From contig JWZX01003014.1 of the NCBI GenBank assembly GCA_001275005.1, positions 1 through 31,023 on the forward strand: 31,023 nucleotides of DNA. The letters run 5' to 3'. The DNA comes from Chrysochromulina tobinii (Eukaryota > Haptophyta > Prymnesiales > Chrysochromulinaceae). Under the pieces are notes generated by a model. The model made no database searches. It saw nothing but the letters and a program-made list of their open reading frames with translations, and was not told the origin of the DNA. Positions 1 through 9,703 of the stretch are shown one piece after another (the stretch's first letter is position 1; each line of letters starts with the position of its first letter). Both the position numbers and the translations under genes were made by a program.

Positions 1-3000
1 GAGATGGGAACATGCGCAAGCGCGTGCGGAAGGCGTCGCCGATGGGCGACATGGCGAGGCACATGTGGAGCATCGCGCGGCAACGGTTAACAAAGTACGC
101 GAAGAGCGTGGTGGGTGTGCCATCACCGTCGAGCCCCTCGTTGCGAGCTGCCTCGCGCACCTTGTCGGCAATCTCCGCCTTCTCGCTGTTCTCGAAGAGG
201 TTGGGCACCTCGCCCGCATTGAGCAGGCCGTTGATGTCCTCGAGGTACGCCTCCTGCTTGATTTGGGTGTCGGCGAACAGGAAGACGGTCGCCTTGCCCT
301 CCATGCCCGCGCGCTTGAGCACCTTCTTGATGTCCTCGCGCCAGTCGACGAGCGAATAGGACTTGGAGACCTCGATCGAGAAGACCTCCATATCGGACAG
401 GTGCGCCGCGAGGCGCGTGACGGACTGACGTCCCGAGCCGCCCACGCCCGCGAGCAGCGCATTGCCTCGGGGCATCTGAAGCACGCGCGAGATCTTGCAC
501 ACGTGCTCGACCGCGAAGAGGAAGAGCACGAGCTTCATCGGCTTGGACGAGATCTGGTTGTAGTCGTCCAGGTATTGGACCATGTTCTTCTGGAACTCCG
601 GGAGGTCGCGCACGCGCCGGTACGACTTTTTGGACGCCTTGGGGTCCGTGTAGCACGAGTAGAGCAGGTAGCGCACGTCGTCGTCGTCGACCTCGCCGTT
701 GGAGTTCGTGTCAAACTCCTTGAAGAGTTTATCCATCTCGACGTTGAAGTGGTTCACCGTGAGCACCTTCATTTGCTCGATGAACCAGAGCCGGTCGTCG
801 TCGTCGGTGAGACGGTCGTAGAAGACGCGGAAGAGCTCATGCGACCACAGGAGCATCAGGTCGGCCGGCTTCTCGAAGTCTTCCTTGCTCGAGAGGAGCA
901 TGCCCTGCACGACGCGCGCAAAGTCGCGCAGGTTGAAGGTGTAGTGAGACTTGGAGGGCGTGGGTAGCAGGTTGAGCATTGCGGCCTTGTACATGTCCAT
1001 CGTGGCCGCGATGATGGAGGACGAGAGCTTGAGGAAGCCCATGTCGAATTGCTCCTTGGTGAGCCACCAGTCGAAGATCGACTGGAAGATGCGCTGCATC
1101 GAGGCGTCGTCGAAGGTCGAGTACGCGATGATGTTGAAATGGCGCATGTAGCGCGGCGAGATCGAGTTGCGCCCACCGCCGGGCGGGCCCATGGCCGCGA
1201 AGAACGAGAGGTCGACCAGCTTGCGGAAGACGAGCTCCTTGCGGTCGTACCAGCCGTCGTGGTCCATCCACTGGCGCAGGATCTCAATGGGCGGCTGCGC
1301 GCCGTACGTTTCGAGCGCGGGCATGTTGAGATCGTCGACGAAGATGACGGCGCGCTTGCCGATCGGCGGGCCGAAGACGCCCTTCTTGCGCTTATCGAGC
1401 TTGGCGTCGATGATGTCCTGCGCCTGGTTGCAGTGCGTCTGCGCCGAGAAGTTGACGAAGATGCTCGACCATTCTTTGGCATCGAGGGCGAGGATGAGCT
1501 TCTGCACGTAGGCCGTCTTGCCCGTGCCGGTCGGGCCCACGTAGAGCACCGGCTTATCCGACTTGAGCAGACGGTCGAGCAGGAACGAGTAGCGTGCCGT
1601 GTCGAGCGTGGGCACCGTGATGGTCTCAAAGGTGGCCGTGGCCGGGATCTTGGTGTCCTCCTTACGGATGGTGTCGACCCAGAGCATCCACTTGTGCGTC
1701 TCCTGGTTGAACATGTACTCGTAGCACGTGGCCTCGCCCTCGGGCAAGAACTTGGCCCAAGGCTGCGCGGTGCCGAAGACGCCGTCCACCTTGTCGTATC
1801 CTCGCGGCGGTTTGCCAGCGCACATCTGGCGGAGGAATTCGTCAAACTTGGGGCGGGAGTCGCCCACGATGACGCCCGCGACGGACCAGATGAGCGAGAA
1901 GAGGAAGAGGTTCTCGACCCACGCGCCGAGCTCCTTCTCGACCGCCTTGGCGGTGGCCGGGTCATCAAGCATGTGCGTGAGCGCCGTGAACAGCTTGAAC
2001 AGCGCGCGCACGCGTGTCACCTCGTCCGTCGCTTGGATGCCGACCTCGAGGGTCGCCTTGCATGCGATGCGGCAGAAGCGCAGGCACGGCGGCACGAGCC
2101 AGCCGAAGAGATTGTTGAGCTTGGCGCGGTGCGGCTCGAGCGGCGCGGGAATCGTATTGAGCCAAGACTCGAGCAACGGCTCCCAACCGATTTGGGAGGG
2201 CTCGGTGTACACCATGCCGCAGCGCGAGACGGTGGCGGGGGAGGCGACGGCGAGGTCCTGCACCTCGAAGATCATCGACTGGACCGACGACATGCCGATC
2301 ATCTCGCCGCTCATCAGGCAGAGCTTCTTGTTGTCGTCGAGCACCGTGTTCATGTTCTCGATCCAGATGGCGTCCAGTGGGCCGTCAAACATGACCCACT
2401 GCCGGTCGGGGTTGTTGTAGAGCTTCTCCTGCTGCGCGGCGTACCGGTAGGTAACGGCCAGGATGCCGTCGCCCCACTCGTGGGTGACAGGATCGAACTG
2501 GCCGTACAGCTGCCCCATAGTGATCGACTTTGGGTTGAGCACGTAGTACGAGACGGCCTGCTGCGGCGCGCCCCGCGCCTTCATCTCAGTGAGCGCTGCA
2601 GCGAGCGTGCGGTACATCATCGTCTTCGCGCCGTACGAGTAGCCGACGATCATCAGGCCGTGGCGCACGATGATCATCTCATACAGCTGCGTGATCTTGA
2701 TGAAGAAGAGCTCAGTCAGCTGCAGATTGTCGTTCTTGCAGTGCCAGGCACACGTCTCCTTGAGCAGCACGTAGTCGGGCTCAGGCAGCTTGACGCCCGG
2801 GAAGAGATCGGAGGTAATGCCCTCGAAGAGCGGCACGTCGTGCTGCAAGAACTTGGGCAGGTTCACGTCGATGATCGAACGGAGCATGAGGATGCCCTCG
2901 TTCGCGTCGGGGAACATCTGCTTCAGGTTCGCCGCCGCGCGCAGCACCGCCATCACGGCGCGCATGCCGTAGTCATAGTGGTCCTGCGACGAGAGCTGCT

Positions 3001-6000
3001 CGGAGCAGAGCTTGTACGTCTGCACGATCTTGCGTGCGCACGGGCGCGCTTCGAGATAGCCGCTCGAGAGGAGCATCACCTCGCCGATCATCGCGTAGTC
3101 GGGGACCATCATCGCGACCGTGCGGAAGAGCACCTTGAGGTTGTCAGGCAGCTCAGCGCGGCCGGCGTAGCCCGGGTTCATCGTGATGAACGAGTTGCAC
3201 GTCATCTTGAGGGGCAGGTGGGAGCCCTCAAAATCGAACTCCTTGACTCGCGCCGCCTTTCCGCGGATGATGGTCAGGATCTGCTGTGCGATCACCGAGA
3301 GGACCTCGAGCTCGATGCGGTTGAACTCGTCAAAGCACGCCCACGCGCCAGACGCAGCCAGGCCCTTGAAAAACTTGGCCATCGCGAGGTAATCGAGGCC
3401 GTCGGAGCAGTTCATGACGATGGTCTGGCGGGCGATGGCCTTGCCCAGGTCCTTGGTGGTCTCGGTCTTGCCCGTGCCCGCGGGGCCCTCGGGGGCGCCG
3501 CCGAGGTCGAGCTGCAGCGCGCCCATGAGCGTACGATAGCAGCGGTCGGTGAGCGGCGTGACGACGAGACGGCCCTGTAGTCCTAGGTACTCATTGCCGT
3601 ACGGCAGGATCGTGGAGATCATCTTGATTTGCATGCCGTAGATGGGGTCGCCGTTGGACGAGAGCACGTTCTCGCCGGCCGTGTAGTAGCGCAGCTGCGC
3701 GAGCCAGTCGAAGTCGTTGATGCCGTTGATGCCGGCCTCGAAGAGTTGGCCCACGACGTCACGTGCATGCACGTCGATCACGATGAGAGGCGAGATCGCC
3801 TTGCGCGCGAGCTTGGGCAGGTTGCCGCGCACGAGCGTGACGATGTCGTCGAGATCCTTGATGGTCTTCTTGTGGTACTCGCCAAGCAGCTTGTTGCCCA
3901 TGCCCTCCGTCATCAGGCAGCCGTCGATGGCGGTCGTCCAGTCGATCTGTCCCACCAAGATGATCACTTGGCCCGGCCACTGCTGCACCCACAAGTCACG
4001 AGGCTTCTTTTGGTAATCGGCGAGCGACTCGTTCGAGACGCGGTCGATGCTCTTGAACATGAACGCCTCGACGAGCGTGAGCCACGCCTCGACCATCGAC
4101 GAGGGCGTGATCGTCTCGCCTCCAAACGACACCTTCTCGCCTTCGGCCGAGAACATACCGTGGATGATGTTGCCCTCGCCGAAGTCGAGCTTTCCGATGC
4201 CGTCGAAGCACTTGCCAAGGTGGGGCTGCACGCGCAGCGGGTCCTTGGTCTCGGAGAGGATCTCAAGCAGCTCGTCGTTCGAGAGGAAGAAGAAGCGCGG
4301 AAAGTAGAGCCGTTTCATCTCGAGGTAATCGTTGAGCCCCTTTTGGACGATCTCGAGCATCGCGTGCTGCTCGCGGTACGATTCGAGCATGCCCGGGATG
4401 TCGGCGACCACGAGCACACGCACATCCTTGAGCACCTTCTTGTTGTTATCGCGCCACATGCCGTCTTGCTTCTTGAAAAGCTTGCCCTCCTCGGGCATCT
4501 GGCGCATAATGTCTTCGGAGCCGAAGATGGGCTCGAGGTACTGCCAGACGCCCTGCACCTTGAGCCAGATGTCGATCAGGTCCTGGATGAGCACGAGCTT
4601 GTTCGACCAGTTGCGCGCGCGCTCCTCGAACGGCTTGATCGCGGGCGAGCCCTGCATCGTCTGCGACTTGACGATGTGGTCGTCGAGCAGCGCCTGCACC
4701 TCCTCGGAGCCAGACATGATGAATGTGCCCGTGTCGCGGTATTCCTTCATCGAATACTCGAGCGGCTGCCAGTCCTTGAGCATCTTGTCCAGCGCCTTCT
4801 CAAGCGAAAACTCTTTGGACGCATTGCCCGCGACCTCGTCGAGCACCTCCTGGTGCTTGTCGAGCTTGAGCTTGAGCATCTGGTCGAGCGTCGTCGCCGC
4901 GTTGGGCGAGATGTTCTGACCGGTTCGTTTGGAGATGTCCTTCCAGTGCCGATCGCGCATGCCCCGATTGGTGAGGCACACGACGAGGGGCAGCTTGGCT
5001 TGGAAGGCGCCGATGCGCTCCTTGAGCGTCTCCGACACCTTGAGAGAGTTGCGCGCCTTGGGGTTCGAGTCGGACTCGAACCCCTTGAGGATCTTGATGT
5101 TGCCCTTGTACATGCCCTTCACCTCGGACTCGAGCACCTCGGGGTCGATGGCTGACATCGGGCCGTGCATCCAGCTCTGGTAGCCGGTCGTGAAGTCCTG
5201 CACCATAGTCCAGAGCGCGAGGTGGGGCGCCAGGATGGTGGGCACGTCCACGATTTGCTGGAAGACCGTGGGCGGCTGCCCGAGCAGCGTCTCCTCGCCG
5301 TTCATCCCCTCGGCGCGCTCCTTGCAGTCCTTGATCTTGGCGGCAAGCCCCCCGAGGGTCGCCATGTGCTCCTGCCACTTGTCAATCTCCGAGTGGTTGG
5401 CGAACTCCTCGGCCTGGCGAACATAGTCGTCGAGCTCCTCGAGGAAGCGCTCCTTGCGCATATTGAGCTCCTCCTCGGCCCGATTGCGCTCGTCCTTGAG
5501 CTTCTTGTTGGCCTCGGTCACTTTAGGCTTGATCTTAGACGGCCAGAGCCACGTGTCGCCGATAGTCGTGAGCTGCTCGGACTCGAAGCCGACGGCCTGT
5601 TCGGTGCAGAAGCGGAGGAGCTTGCGCGCTTCGTTGAGCTCCGCGTTGAGCGTGAGGAGCATCCCGGTGCTCTCCGCCAGAAAGTTCTCGAGCTCCACCA
5701 TCTCCTCGTCGGTGTTTGGGTGCTGCCCGAGACGCACGAAGATGTCCATGTAACGCGAGCACAGGTTATGGCACGTGGCCATAAAGTTGGCCTTCACCGA
5801 GTGGCGCATCTTCTCCATCAGCTCGGTCGCGCGCGTCATCAGCCGCTCCTTGACCATCCCGGCCGAGATGACCATGAGCGGGAAGCGCACCTCGGCCAGC
5901 GAGCGCTTGGCCACCTCCTTGGCGGCCTTGTCGAACTTGACAATCTCGGCGGTGACCTCGGGCATCGCGGCGGGCGGCTTGGCGTTGCAAAAGTCGACCA

Positions 6001-7579
6001 CCTTCTTCTCGGTCTCCGCGGCGAGCAGGTACGAGAGCGGCGTGTAAGCGTTCTCCATGATCGCCGTCGCCTCGTAGTTCGCCTCGACGAGCTCATGCAG
6101 CCTCGCCTTGGCATTGACGATCACCTCGTCGTCGACGGTCGCGACGGTGATCAGGCGCGCTTGCCCGCCGCCAGTGCGCCCCATCTCGGCTTCAATGCGG
6201 GGGATCGTGTTGAGCATCGCGACGAAGTGGTCGACCGCGCCCAGCACCGTCTTGAGCAGCGTCGGCAGATTGGGCGTGAACTTGAAGCTCTCCCCCTCCA
6301 CCTGCATCTTGAGGACGAACAGGGGCCGGTGGCCGACCGCCTCCGACACAAGCCTCTCAGCAGAGCGATCGTCGGTGAAGTCGTCCGGCGAGCTGACGAA
6401 GGTCTCGAAGAAGGCGACGAACTCGGCGATCGACGCGTGCAGCAGCCCGCGCAGCTGGTTGAACATCAGCGTGGAGACGGCGGACAGCAGCGAGGCCGGT
6501 GGTTCCTCGTCGGACGACGCGCCGCCCTCGCGCCGGAAGATGTCGACGACGGATGTGAACCACTTCTTCTTGAGCGTCTGCACGACGCGCTCGCAGTGCG
6601 TGTGCTGCATGTCCTTGAACTTGTCCGGCTCGAGCGCCGTCACGTGCGGCAGCGACGCCAGCGTGCACAGGCGCAGCGGCTCGTACGTGGTCCAAAGCTC
6701 GAGCATCGCCATCGTGCCGTCGTTGTTGACCACAAGGCCACGCTCGACCGATTCGTAGCCGTGGAGCACGGCGTCGTGCCACGCGCCCAGCGCGAGCGAG
6801 TCGTGCGTCTTGGGCGCCGCGCACTGCGCCACGGACGGGTCCTGCGACGGGTGGAACGTCGTCGTCTCGAACTTTGGCGGCGGCTGCGTGATCTCGATGC
6901 GCTTGCCCTCTTGGGACGATTTGAGCACATACTCGATCATCGAGAGCTTGACGCCCGCCTCATACTCGGCGTGCACCTCCTGCACCATCGCGTTCAGCAC
7001 GTCCTCCACGCGCTCCGTCGGCACGCCCGCGAGCTCCGTCGGAACCTGCTGCATCGCTGACTCCATCCAGGCGTCGTTAAACGGCGCCAGCACGGACGAG
7101 TCGATCTCGTCGCGCACGTACGTCATCTTGCGCTCGAGCATCGCCGCATCGCCGGTGAGGTGCTGGCGGCGCGCCGTGCCTACGTACAGCCTGCTCTCCT
7201 CCGCGAGCTTCGCCTCCTTTTGGCGCTGCAGGATGCCTAGCCCCGACGAGGAGAGGTCAGGGGCCGACGGGATGCCCGCGGCGAGCGGGTGGAGCAGCGG
7301 GCGGCACGCGAGACCCGCGGCCCAGCCCTTGCGCTCGATAGTCGGGCGCAGCGGCGAGACGGGCGCGGTGCGCTCCTGGCGCTTCTCCTCGAGCCCGCGC
7401 ACGTCCAGCTCATTGAGCCCCTGGCGGTAGTAGCGGCCAATCCGGGCAGAGGGCCCAGTGTACCGATCCGTCGGCACAAAGGTGGCCGCCTGCGTCCACT
7501 GCGAATCGTCGAGCAGCTGCGTAAAGTCCTGAGCCTCCGGCTGCGCAATGATGCGAGGCTGGCGCTGCCAGCCAGACAT
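1..7579 (-). CDS. Axonemal inner-arm-type dynein heavy chain, N-terminal 2,526 codons (3' end outside window)
   Basis: ATP-driven microtubule motor of the ciliary/flagellar axoneme. One uninterrupted frame runs from the ATG at 7579 to the left edge with no intron. After a tail and linker of about 1,360 residues come AAA1 with P-loop GPAGTGKT (3464-3487) and a downstream CFDEFNR Walker B-type segment, AAA2 with GYSYGAKT (2621-2644), AAA3 with GPTGTGKT (1514-1537) and AAA4 with GVGGSGRQ (425-448) followed by FLFADTQI. Family hallmarks GQLYGQFD, WIENMNTVLDDNKKLCL and SPATVSRCGM are present. AAA5, AAA6, stalk and C-terminal region lie beyond the window. The short tail and the RHGLMIVG form of AAA2 suggest the single-headed inner-arm group (DNAH1/3/7/12-like); assignment to one member is not possible here. 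An EF-hand-like loop sits at 677-712, before AAA4. Confidence 0.96.
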   Translation of the reverse strand, partial: MSGWQRQPRIIAQPEAQDFTQLLDDSQWTQAATFVPTDRYTGPSARIGRYYRQGLNELDVRGLEEKRQERTAPVSPLRPTIERKGWAAGLACRPLLHPLAAGIPSAPDLSSSGLGILQRQKEAKLAEESRLYVGTARRQHLTGDAAMLERKMTYVRDEIDSSVLAPFNDAWMESAMQQVPTELAGVPTERVEDVLNAMVQEVHAEYEAGVKLSMIEYVLKSSQEGKRIEITQPPPKFETTTFHPSQDPSVAQCAAPKTHDSLALGAWHDAVLHGYESVERGLVVNNDGTMAMLELWTTYEPLRLCTLASLPHVTALEPDKFKDMQHTHCERVVQTLKKKWFTSVVDIFRREGGASSDEEPPASLLSAVSTLMFNQLRGLLHASIAEFVAFFETFVSSPDDFTDDRSAERLVSEAVGHRPLFVLKMQVEGESFKFTPNLPTLLKTVLGAVDHFVAMLNTIPRIEAEMGRTGGGQARLITVATVDDEVIVNAKARLHELVEANYEATAIMENAYTPLSYLLAAETEKKVVDFCNAKPPAAMPEVTAEIVKFDKAAKEVAKRSLAEVRFPLMVISAGMVKERLMTRATELMEKMRHSVKANFMATCHNLCSRYMDIFVRLGQHPNTDEEMVELENFLAESTGMLLTLNAELNEARKLLRFCTEQAVGFESEQLTTIGDTWLWPSKIKPKVTEANKKLKDERNRAEEELNMRKERFLEELDDYVRQAEEFANHSEIDKWQEHMATLGGLAAKIKDCKERAEGMNGEETLLGQPPTVFQQIVDVPTILAPHLALWTMVQDFTTGYQSWMHGPMSAIDPEVLESEVKGMYKGNIKILKGFESDSNPKARNSLKVSETLKERIGAFQAKLPLVVCLTNRGMRDRHWKDISKRTGQNISPNAATTLDQMLKLKLDKHQEVLDEVAGNASKEFSLEKALDKMLKDWQPLEYSMKEYRDTGTFIMSGSEEVQALLDDHIVKSQTMQGSPAIKPFEERARNWSNKLVLIQDLIDIWLKVQGVWQYLEPIFGSEDIMRQMPEEGKLFKKQDGMWRDNNKKVLKDVRVLVVADIPGMLESYREQHAMLEIVQKGLNDYLEMKRLYFPRFFFLSNDELLEILSETKDPLRVQPHLGKCFDGIGKLDFGEGNIIHGMFSAEGEKVSFGGETITPSSMVEAWLTLVEAFMFKSIDRVSNESLADYQKKPRDLWVQQWPGQVIILVGQIDWTTAIDGCLMTEGMGNKLLGEYHKKTIKDLDDIVTLVRGNLPKLARKAISPLIVIDVHARDVVGQLFEAGINGINDFDWLAQLRYYTAGENVLSSNGDPIYGMQIKMISTILPYGNEYLGLQGRLVVTPLTDRCYRTLMGALQLDLGGAPEGPAGTGKTETTKDLGKAIARQTIVMNCSDGLDYLAMAKFFKGLAASGAWACFDEFNRIELEVLSVIAQQILTIIRGKAARVKEFDFEGSHLPLKMTCNSFITMNPGYAGRAELPDNLKVLFRTVAMMVPDYAMIGEVMLLSSGYLEARPCARKIVQTYKLCSEQLSSQDHYDYGMRAVMAVLRAAANLKQMFPDANEGILMLRSIIDVNLPKFLQHDVPLFEGITSDLFPGVKLPEPDYVLLKETCAWHCKNDNLQLTELFFIKITQLYEMIIVRHGLMIVGYSYGAKTMMYRTLAAALTEMKARGAPQQAVSYYVLNPKSITMGQLYGQFDPVTHEWGDGILAVTYRYAAQQEKLYNNPDRQWVMFDGPLDAIWIENMNTVLDDNKKLCLMSGEMIGMSSVQSMIFEVQDLAVASPATVSRCGMVYTEPSQIGWEPLLESWLNTIPAPLEPHRAKLNNLFGWLVPPCLRFCRIACKATLEVGIQATDEVTRVRALFKLFTALTHMLDDPATAKAVEKELGAWVENLFLFSLIWSVAGVIVGDSRPKFDEFLRQMCAGKPPRGYDKVDGVFGTAQPWAKFLPEGEATCYEYMFNQETHKWMLWVDTIRKEDTKIPATATFETITVPTLDTARYSFLLDRLLKSDKPVLYVGPTGTGKTAYVQKLILALDAKEWSSIFVNFSAQTHCNQAQDIIDAKLDKRKKGVFGPPIGKRAVIFVDDLNMPALETYGAQPPIEILRQWMDHDGWYDRKELVFRKLVDLSFFAAMGPPGGGRNSISPRYMRHFNIIAYSTFDDASMQRIFQSIFDWWLTKEQFDMGFLKLSSSIIAATMDMYKAAMLNLLPTPSKSHYTFNLRDFARVVQGMLLSSKEDFEKPADLMLLWSHELFRVFYDRLTDDDDRLWFIEQMKVLTVNHFNVEMDKLFKEFDTNSNGEVDDDDVRYLLYSCYTDPKASKKSYRRVRDLPEFQKNMVQYLDDYNQISSKPMKLVLFLFAVEHVCKISRVLQMPRGNALLAGVGGSGRQSVTRLAAHLSDMEVFSIEVSKSYSLVDWREDIKKVLKRAGMEGKATVFLFADTQIKQEAYLEDINGLLNAGEVPNLFENSEKAEIADKVREAARNEGLDGDGTPTTLFAYFVNRCRAMLHMCLAMSPIGDAFRTRLRMFPS

Positions 7580-7759
7580 GGCACAGAGAAAAAGGCAACG
7601 ACACAGTGCTCGACGAGGCGTTCTGCATTCACACCAGAGTCTTCACACAGAGCGAGCATACAATGTACCTACGCGCCGTGAAGCAACAGGAGTGTTGAGG
7701 TGCATGCCCGTGTCCGGTCAGGTTGCAACTGGTTGTCAGGTTGGCGAATGGTTTGCCTA
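7580..7759. other. Intergenic spacer between dynein start and zinc-cluster gene stop
   Basis: This 180-bp spacer must hold the dynein upstream region and the 3' end of the neighbouring same-strand zinc-cluster gene. No TATA-like or poly(A) element stands out. Confidence 0.4.
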
Positions 7760-8980
7760 TTATTGCTGGTGCTGCTGAAAGCGGGCGTACATCGCGGCGT
7801 ACCATGAGGCGTACTGCTGATTGGCGTACTGCTGATAGGCCGCCGTACCGTCCTGCTGATTGGCGTACTGCTGATTGGCCGCCGTACCGTCCAAGCCGCC
7901 CACACCGTACTGGCCCGCCATCGCTGCCGTCGCCGCGCCGTTGAACATGGGTTGCGTCGTATCGCCAAAGGCAGGGTGCTGCGGCGCGTGCTGGGCCGGG
8001 GCGCCGAAAAGCTGAACACCGTGGGGCGCCATGAGATGAGGGCACTGTGACACGGGTGACATGTGAAAGGGCGGGTGCGCCGGCCCGTAGTACTGCATCA
8101 TGATTGCTTGCGTCCCTGCCTGTAACCCCGCCGCGTATGCCGCCTGGATGGCAGGGTCATGAAAGCTTGGAAAGGCATCTCCCGTTTGTGGCACCGCGCC
8201 TATCTCACGTGCAGCGGCATTGCGCACGCGGCCCGACGCGCCGCCCGGAAGCTGCTGCTTGCGCGCGGCGGCCCGGCGCTGCACGAGCTGCACGATGTTC
8301 TCTGCCGTCGCGCGTGGCCGGCCACGCCTTCCCTCCATGCGCCGCTTACACTCGATGCCGCGCACCGTGCATTCACCACAGCAGCCTGTGGACAGCATGG
8401 TACACTTGAGACGATTCTGATGACACAGATCACACGCCTTGCCCAGGCGCGGCGTGTAACGACCGCCATCTGCCGACTTTGCCACACCGTTGGCGTTCAC
8501 CTCCACCTCCACCTGGCTGCCATACGCGGGGCCCGCAGCAAGGCCTTCGGTCGTGGCGGGATGAGCATCGGCTGATGCGGCGCCTTCTACTGAAAGCTGG
8601 CTCATCCCAGATGACAGCTGGCCAGCTTCCGCGGCGAGAGAGACCGCCTCCTCGGACGCGTCCTTGTCGGGCAAGGCGTGGGTGTCTGTGGACGCTGCCT
8701 CGCCTGGGACGCTGCCGCCGATGCACAACGGCTGAGCGGCCGCGGGTGAGTCGTCCTCAACAGTGGCGAGCAGGTACAGCTCTCGGGCGCGACGTCCATC
8801 TGACACGGCGAGTCCTGGACATCCGAATGCAAGCGAACAGACATTGTGAGCCGGCCCTGCAAGCATAAGCAGCGTGTGGCCCGTGGCATCTCGTGCATCC
8901 ACATCACCGCCCGACCGAAGCCAGTCGCTCACCCGAGCCACAGCACCACGATTGATTGCGTCTTCGTCTGTCGCAAACAT
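7760..8980 (-). CDS. Zn2Cys6 zinc-cluster protein with ankyrin-like N-terminus (406 aa), paralogue of 27580-29469
   Basis: Probable DNA-binding nuclear regulator. Residues about 8-42 read like an ankyrin repeat (DWLRSGGDVDARD then GHTLLMLAG). After a low-complexity stretch, a fungal-type binuclear zinc cluster has Cys183, 186, 193, 201, 204 and 211, i.e. C-x2-C-x6-C-x7-C-x2-C-x6-C, with an extra Cys200 and basic residues between Cys2 and Cys3 (NRLK). It is followed by a basic, helix-like segment (ATAENIVQLVQRR, 224-236). A motif around 274-291 (FHDPAIQAAYAAGLQAG) recurs in the second zinc-cluster gene of this window. The C-terminus is Gln/Ala/Tyr-rich with a 13-residue tandem repeat. The zinc cluster is clear from spacing; transcription-factor function is inferred from the family. 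The start is the first ATG in a single exon. Confidence 0.85.
   Translation of the reverse strand: MFATDEDAINRGAVARVSDWLRSGGDVDARDATGHTLLMLAGPAHNVCSLAFGCPGLAVSDGRRARELYLLATVEDDSPAAAQPLCIGGSVPGEAASTDTHALPDKDASEEAVSLAAEAGQLSSGMSQLSVEGAASADAHPATTEGLAAGPAYGSQVEVEVNANGVAKSADGGRYTPRLGKACDLCHQNRLKCTMLSTGCCGECTVRGIECKRRMEGRRGRPRATAENIVQLVQRRAAARKQQLPGGASGRVRNAAAREIGAVPQTGDAFPSFHDPAIQAAYAAGLQAGTQAIMMQYYGPAHPPFHMSPVSQCPHLMAPHGVQLFGAPAQHAPQHPAFGDTTQPMFNGAATAAMAGQYGVGGLDGTAANQQYANQQDGTAAYQQYANQQYASWYAAMYARFQQHQQ
7838..7892. repeat. 39-bp tandem repeat in coding sequence
   Basis: The 16-nt core ggccgccgtaccgtcc occurs at 7838 and 7877, a 39-bp period. On the minus strand it encodes two near-copies of DGTAA(N/Y)QQYANQQ near the C-terminus of the zinc-cluster protein. 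The period is a multiple of three, so copy changes keep the frame. Confidence 0.8.
8348..8434 (-). other. Zn2Cys6 cluster, copy A
   Basis: Codons 183-211 of the 7760-8980 gene. The six ligand cysteines follow C-x2-C-x6-C-x7-C-x2-C-x6-C. The core NRLKC, MLSTG and RGIECK is shared with copy B at 28105-28191. Confidence 0.88.
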
Positions 8981-9703
8981 GGCCCTGTCCTGGTGTAGTC
9001 CTGGACCAATTCCGGCCCGCGTCTCTTATCTCGCTTTAGGCCGAGAGCCACGATTCGTCAGACAATCCATAAAAGGATTTTTGGTTCCAAAATAGTCACG
9101 TTTTTTTAATCGAGATCTGGGCGAGCGCGCGCTGGCCGCGACGACAGCCGGTGAAAAGCCGGTGAAGACCGACAGAGCTTTGTTCGAAAGAAAAGCGAGC
9201 CACACTGCGTTTTGCTAAGAAGTAAGGCCCCCTCGACGCTGGTCGCTGCCTCCGGTTTATGCCGGCTTTGAAGTTTGAACACGCGCCGCTTGGACGACCG
9301 ATCGCGTCGTGCACCTCGATCCTCGTCCAGGCGAAGCAACGTGCAATGCTCGAATCTGCAATGTAACGGAAACGGACGTGCTTAAAAGAATTATGAAAAG
9401 TACGCTGTACGGTCGCTGAGGCCTGAGCCTGTACGCGCAACTTCAGGTTCCTCTCCAAAGCGTCCCCCACCGCGTCCTTGCAATTATGCACACATGTGAA
9501 TCCGCCAGCGCCACGCCCACGACAAACTGCAGTCGTGCACAGTGCAGCGGCCCGGCGTCCACTAAACTGCCACTAAAACGGTAAACGCTCCCGCATTCCA
9601 CCGATAGATCGAGCTTCAGTAGAACGAGAATGAGCGGTTCATGGGACTCAGCCCACAAGTCCAGATCTGATTTGTGAGAGTGTGGGGGCGCTCACTCACT
9701 CGC
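8981..9703. other. Intergenic region without a recognisable gene
   Basis: About 720 bp between the start of the zinc-cluster gene and the stop of the EF-hand gene, both minus strand. It is less GC-rich than the genes and has a T7 run near 9108 and an ATAAAAGG near 9067 on the plus strand that has no plus-strand gene downstream. No protein-like frame of useful length was seen. Confidence 0.5.

Noticed and set aside
2621-2644. Defective AAA2 P-loop (GYSYGAKT) as a sign of a broken dynein
   Set aside because: AAA2 in this dynein group commonly departs from the GxxGxGKT form; the surrounding sequence is intact.
1049-7060. Long open plus-strand frames opposite the dynein gene (for example 1049-3580, 3629-5155, 5165-7060)
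   Set aside because: They are shadows of the minus-strand dynein frame created by G/C-biased codons. They are rich in Arg, Leu, Val, Asp and His and show no domain, while the opposite frame has all dynein motifs.
9064-9078. TATA-like ATAAAAGG on the plus strand
   Set aside because: No plus-strand gene follows within a reasonable distance.
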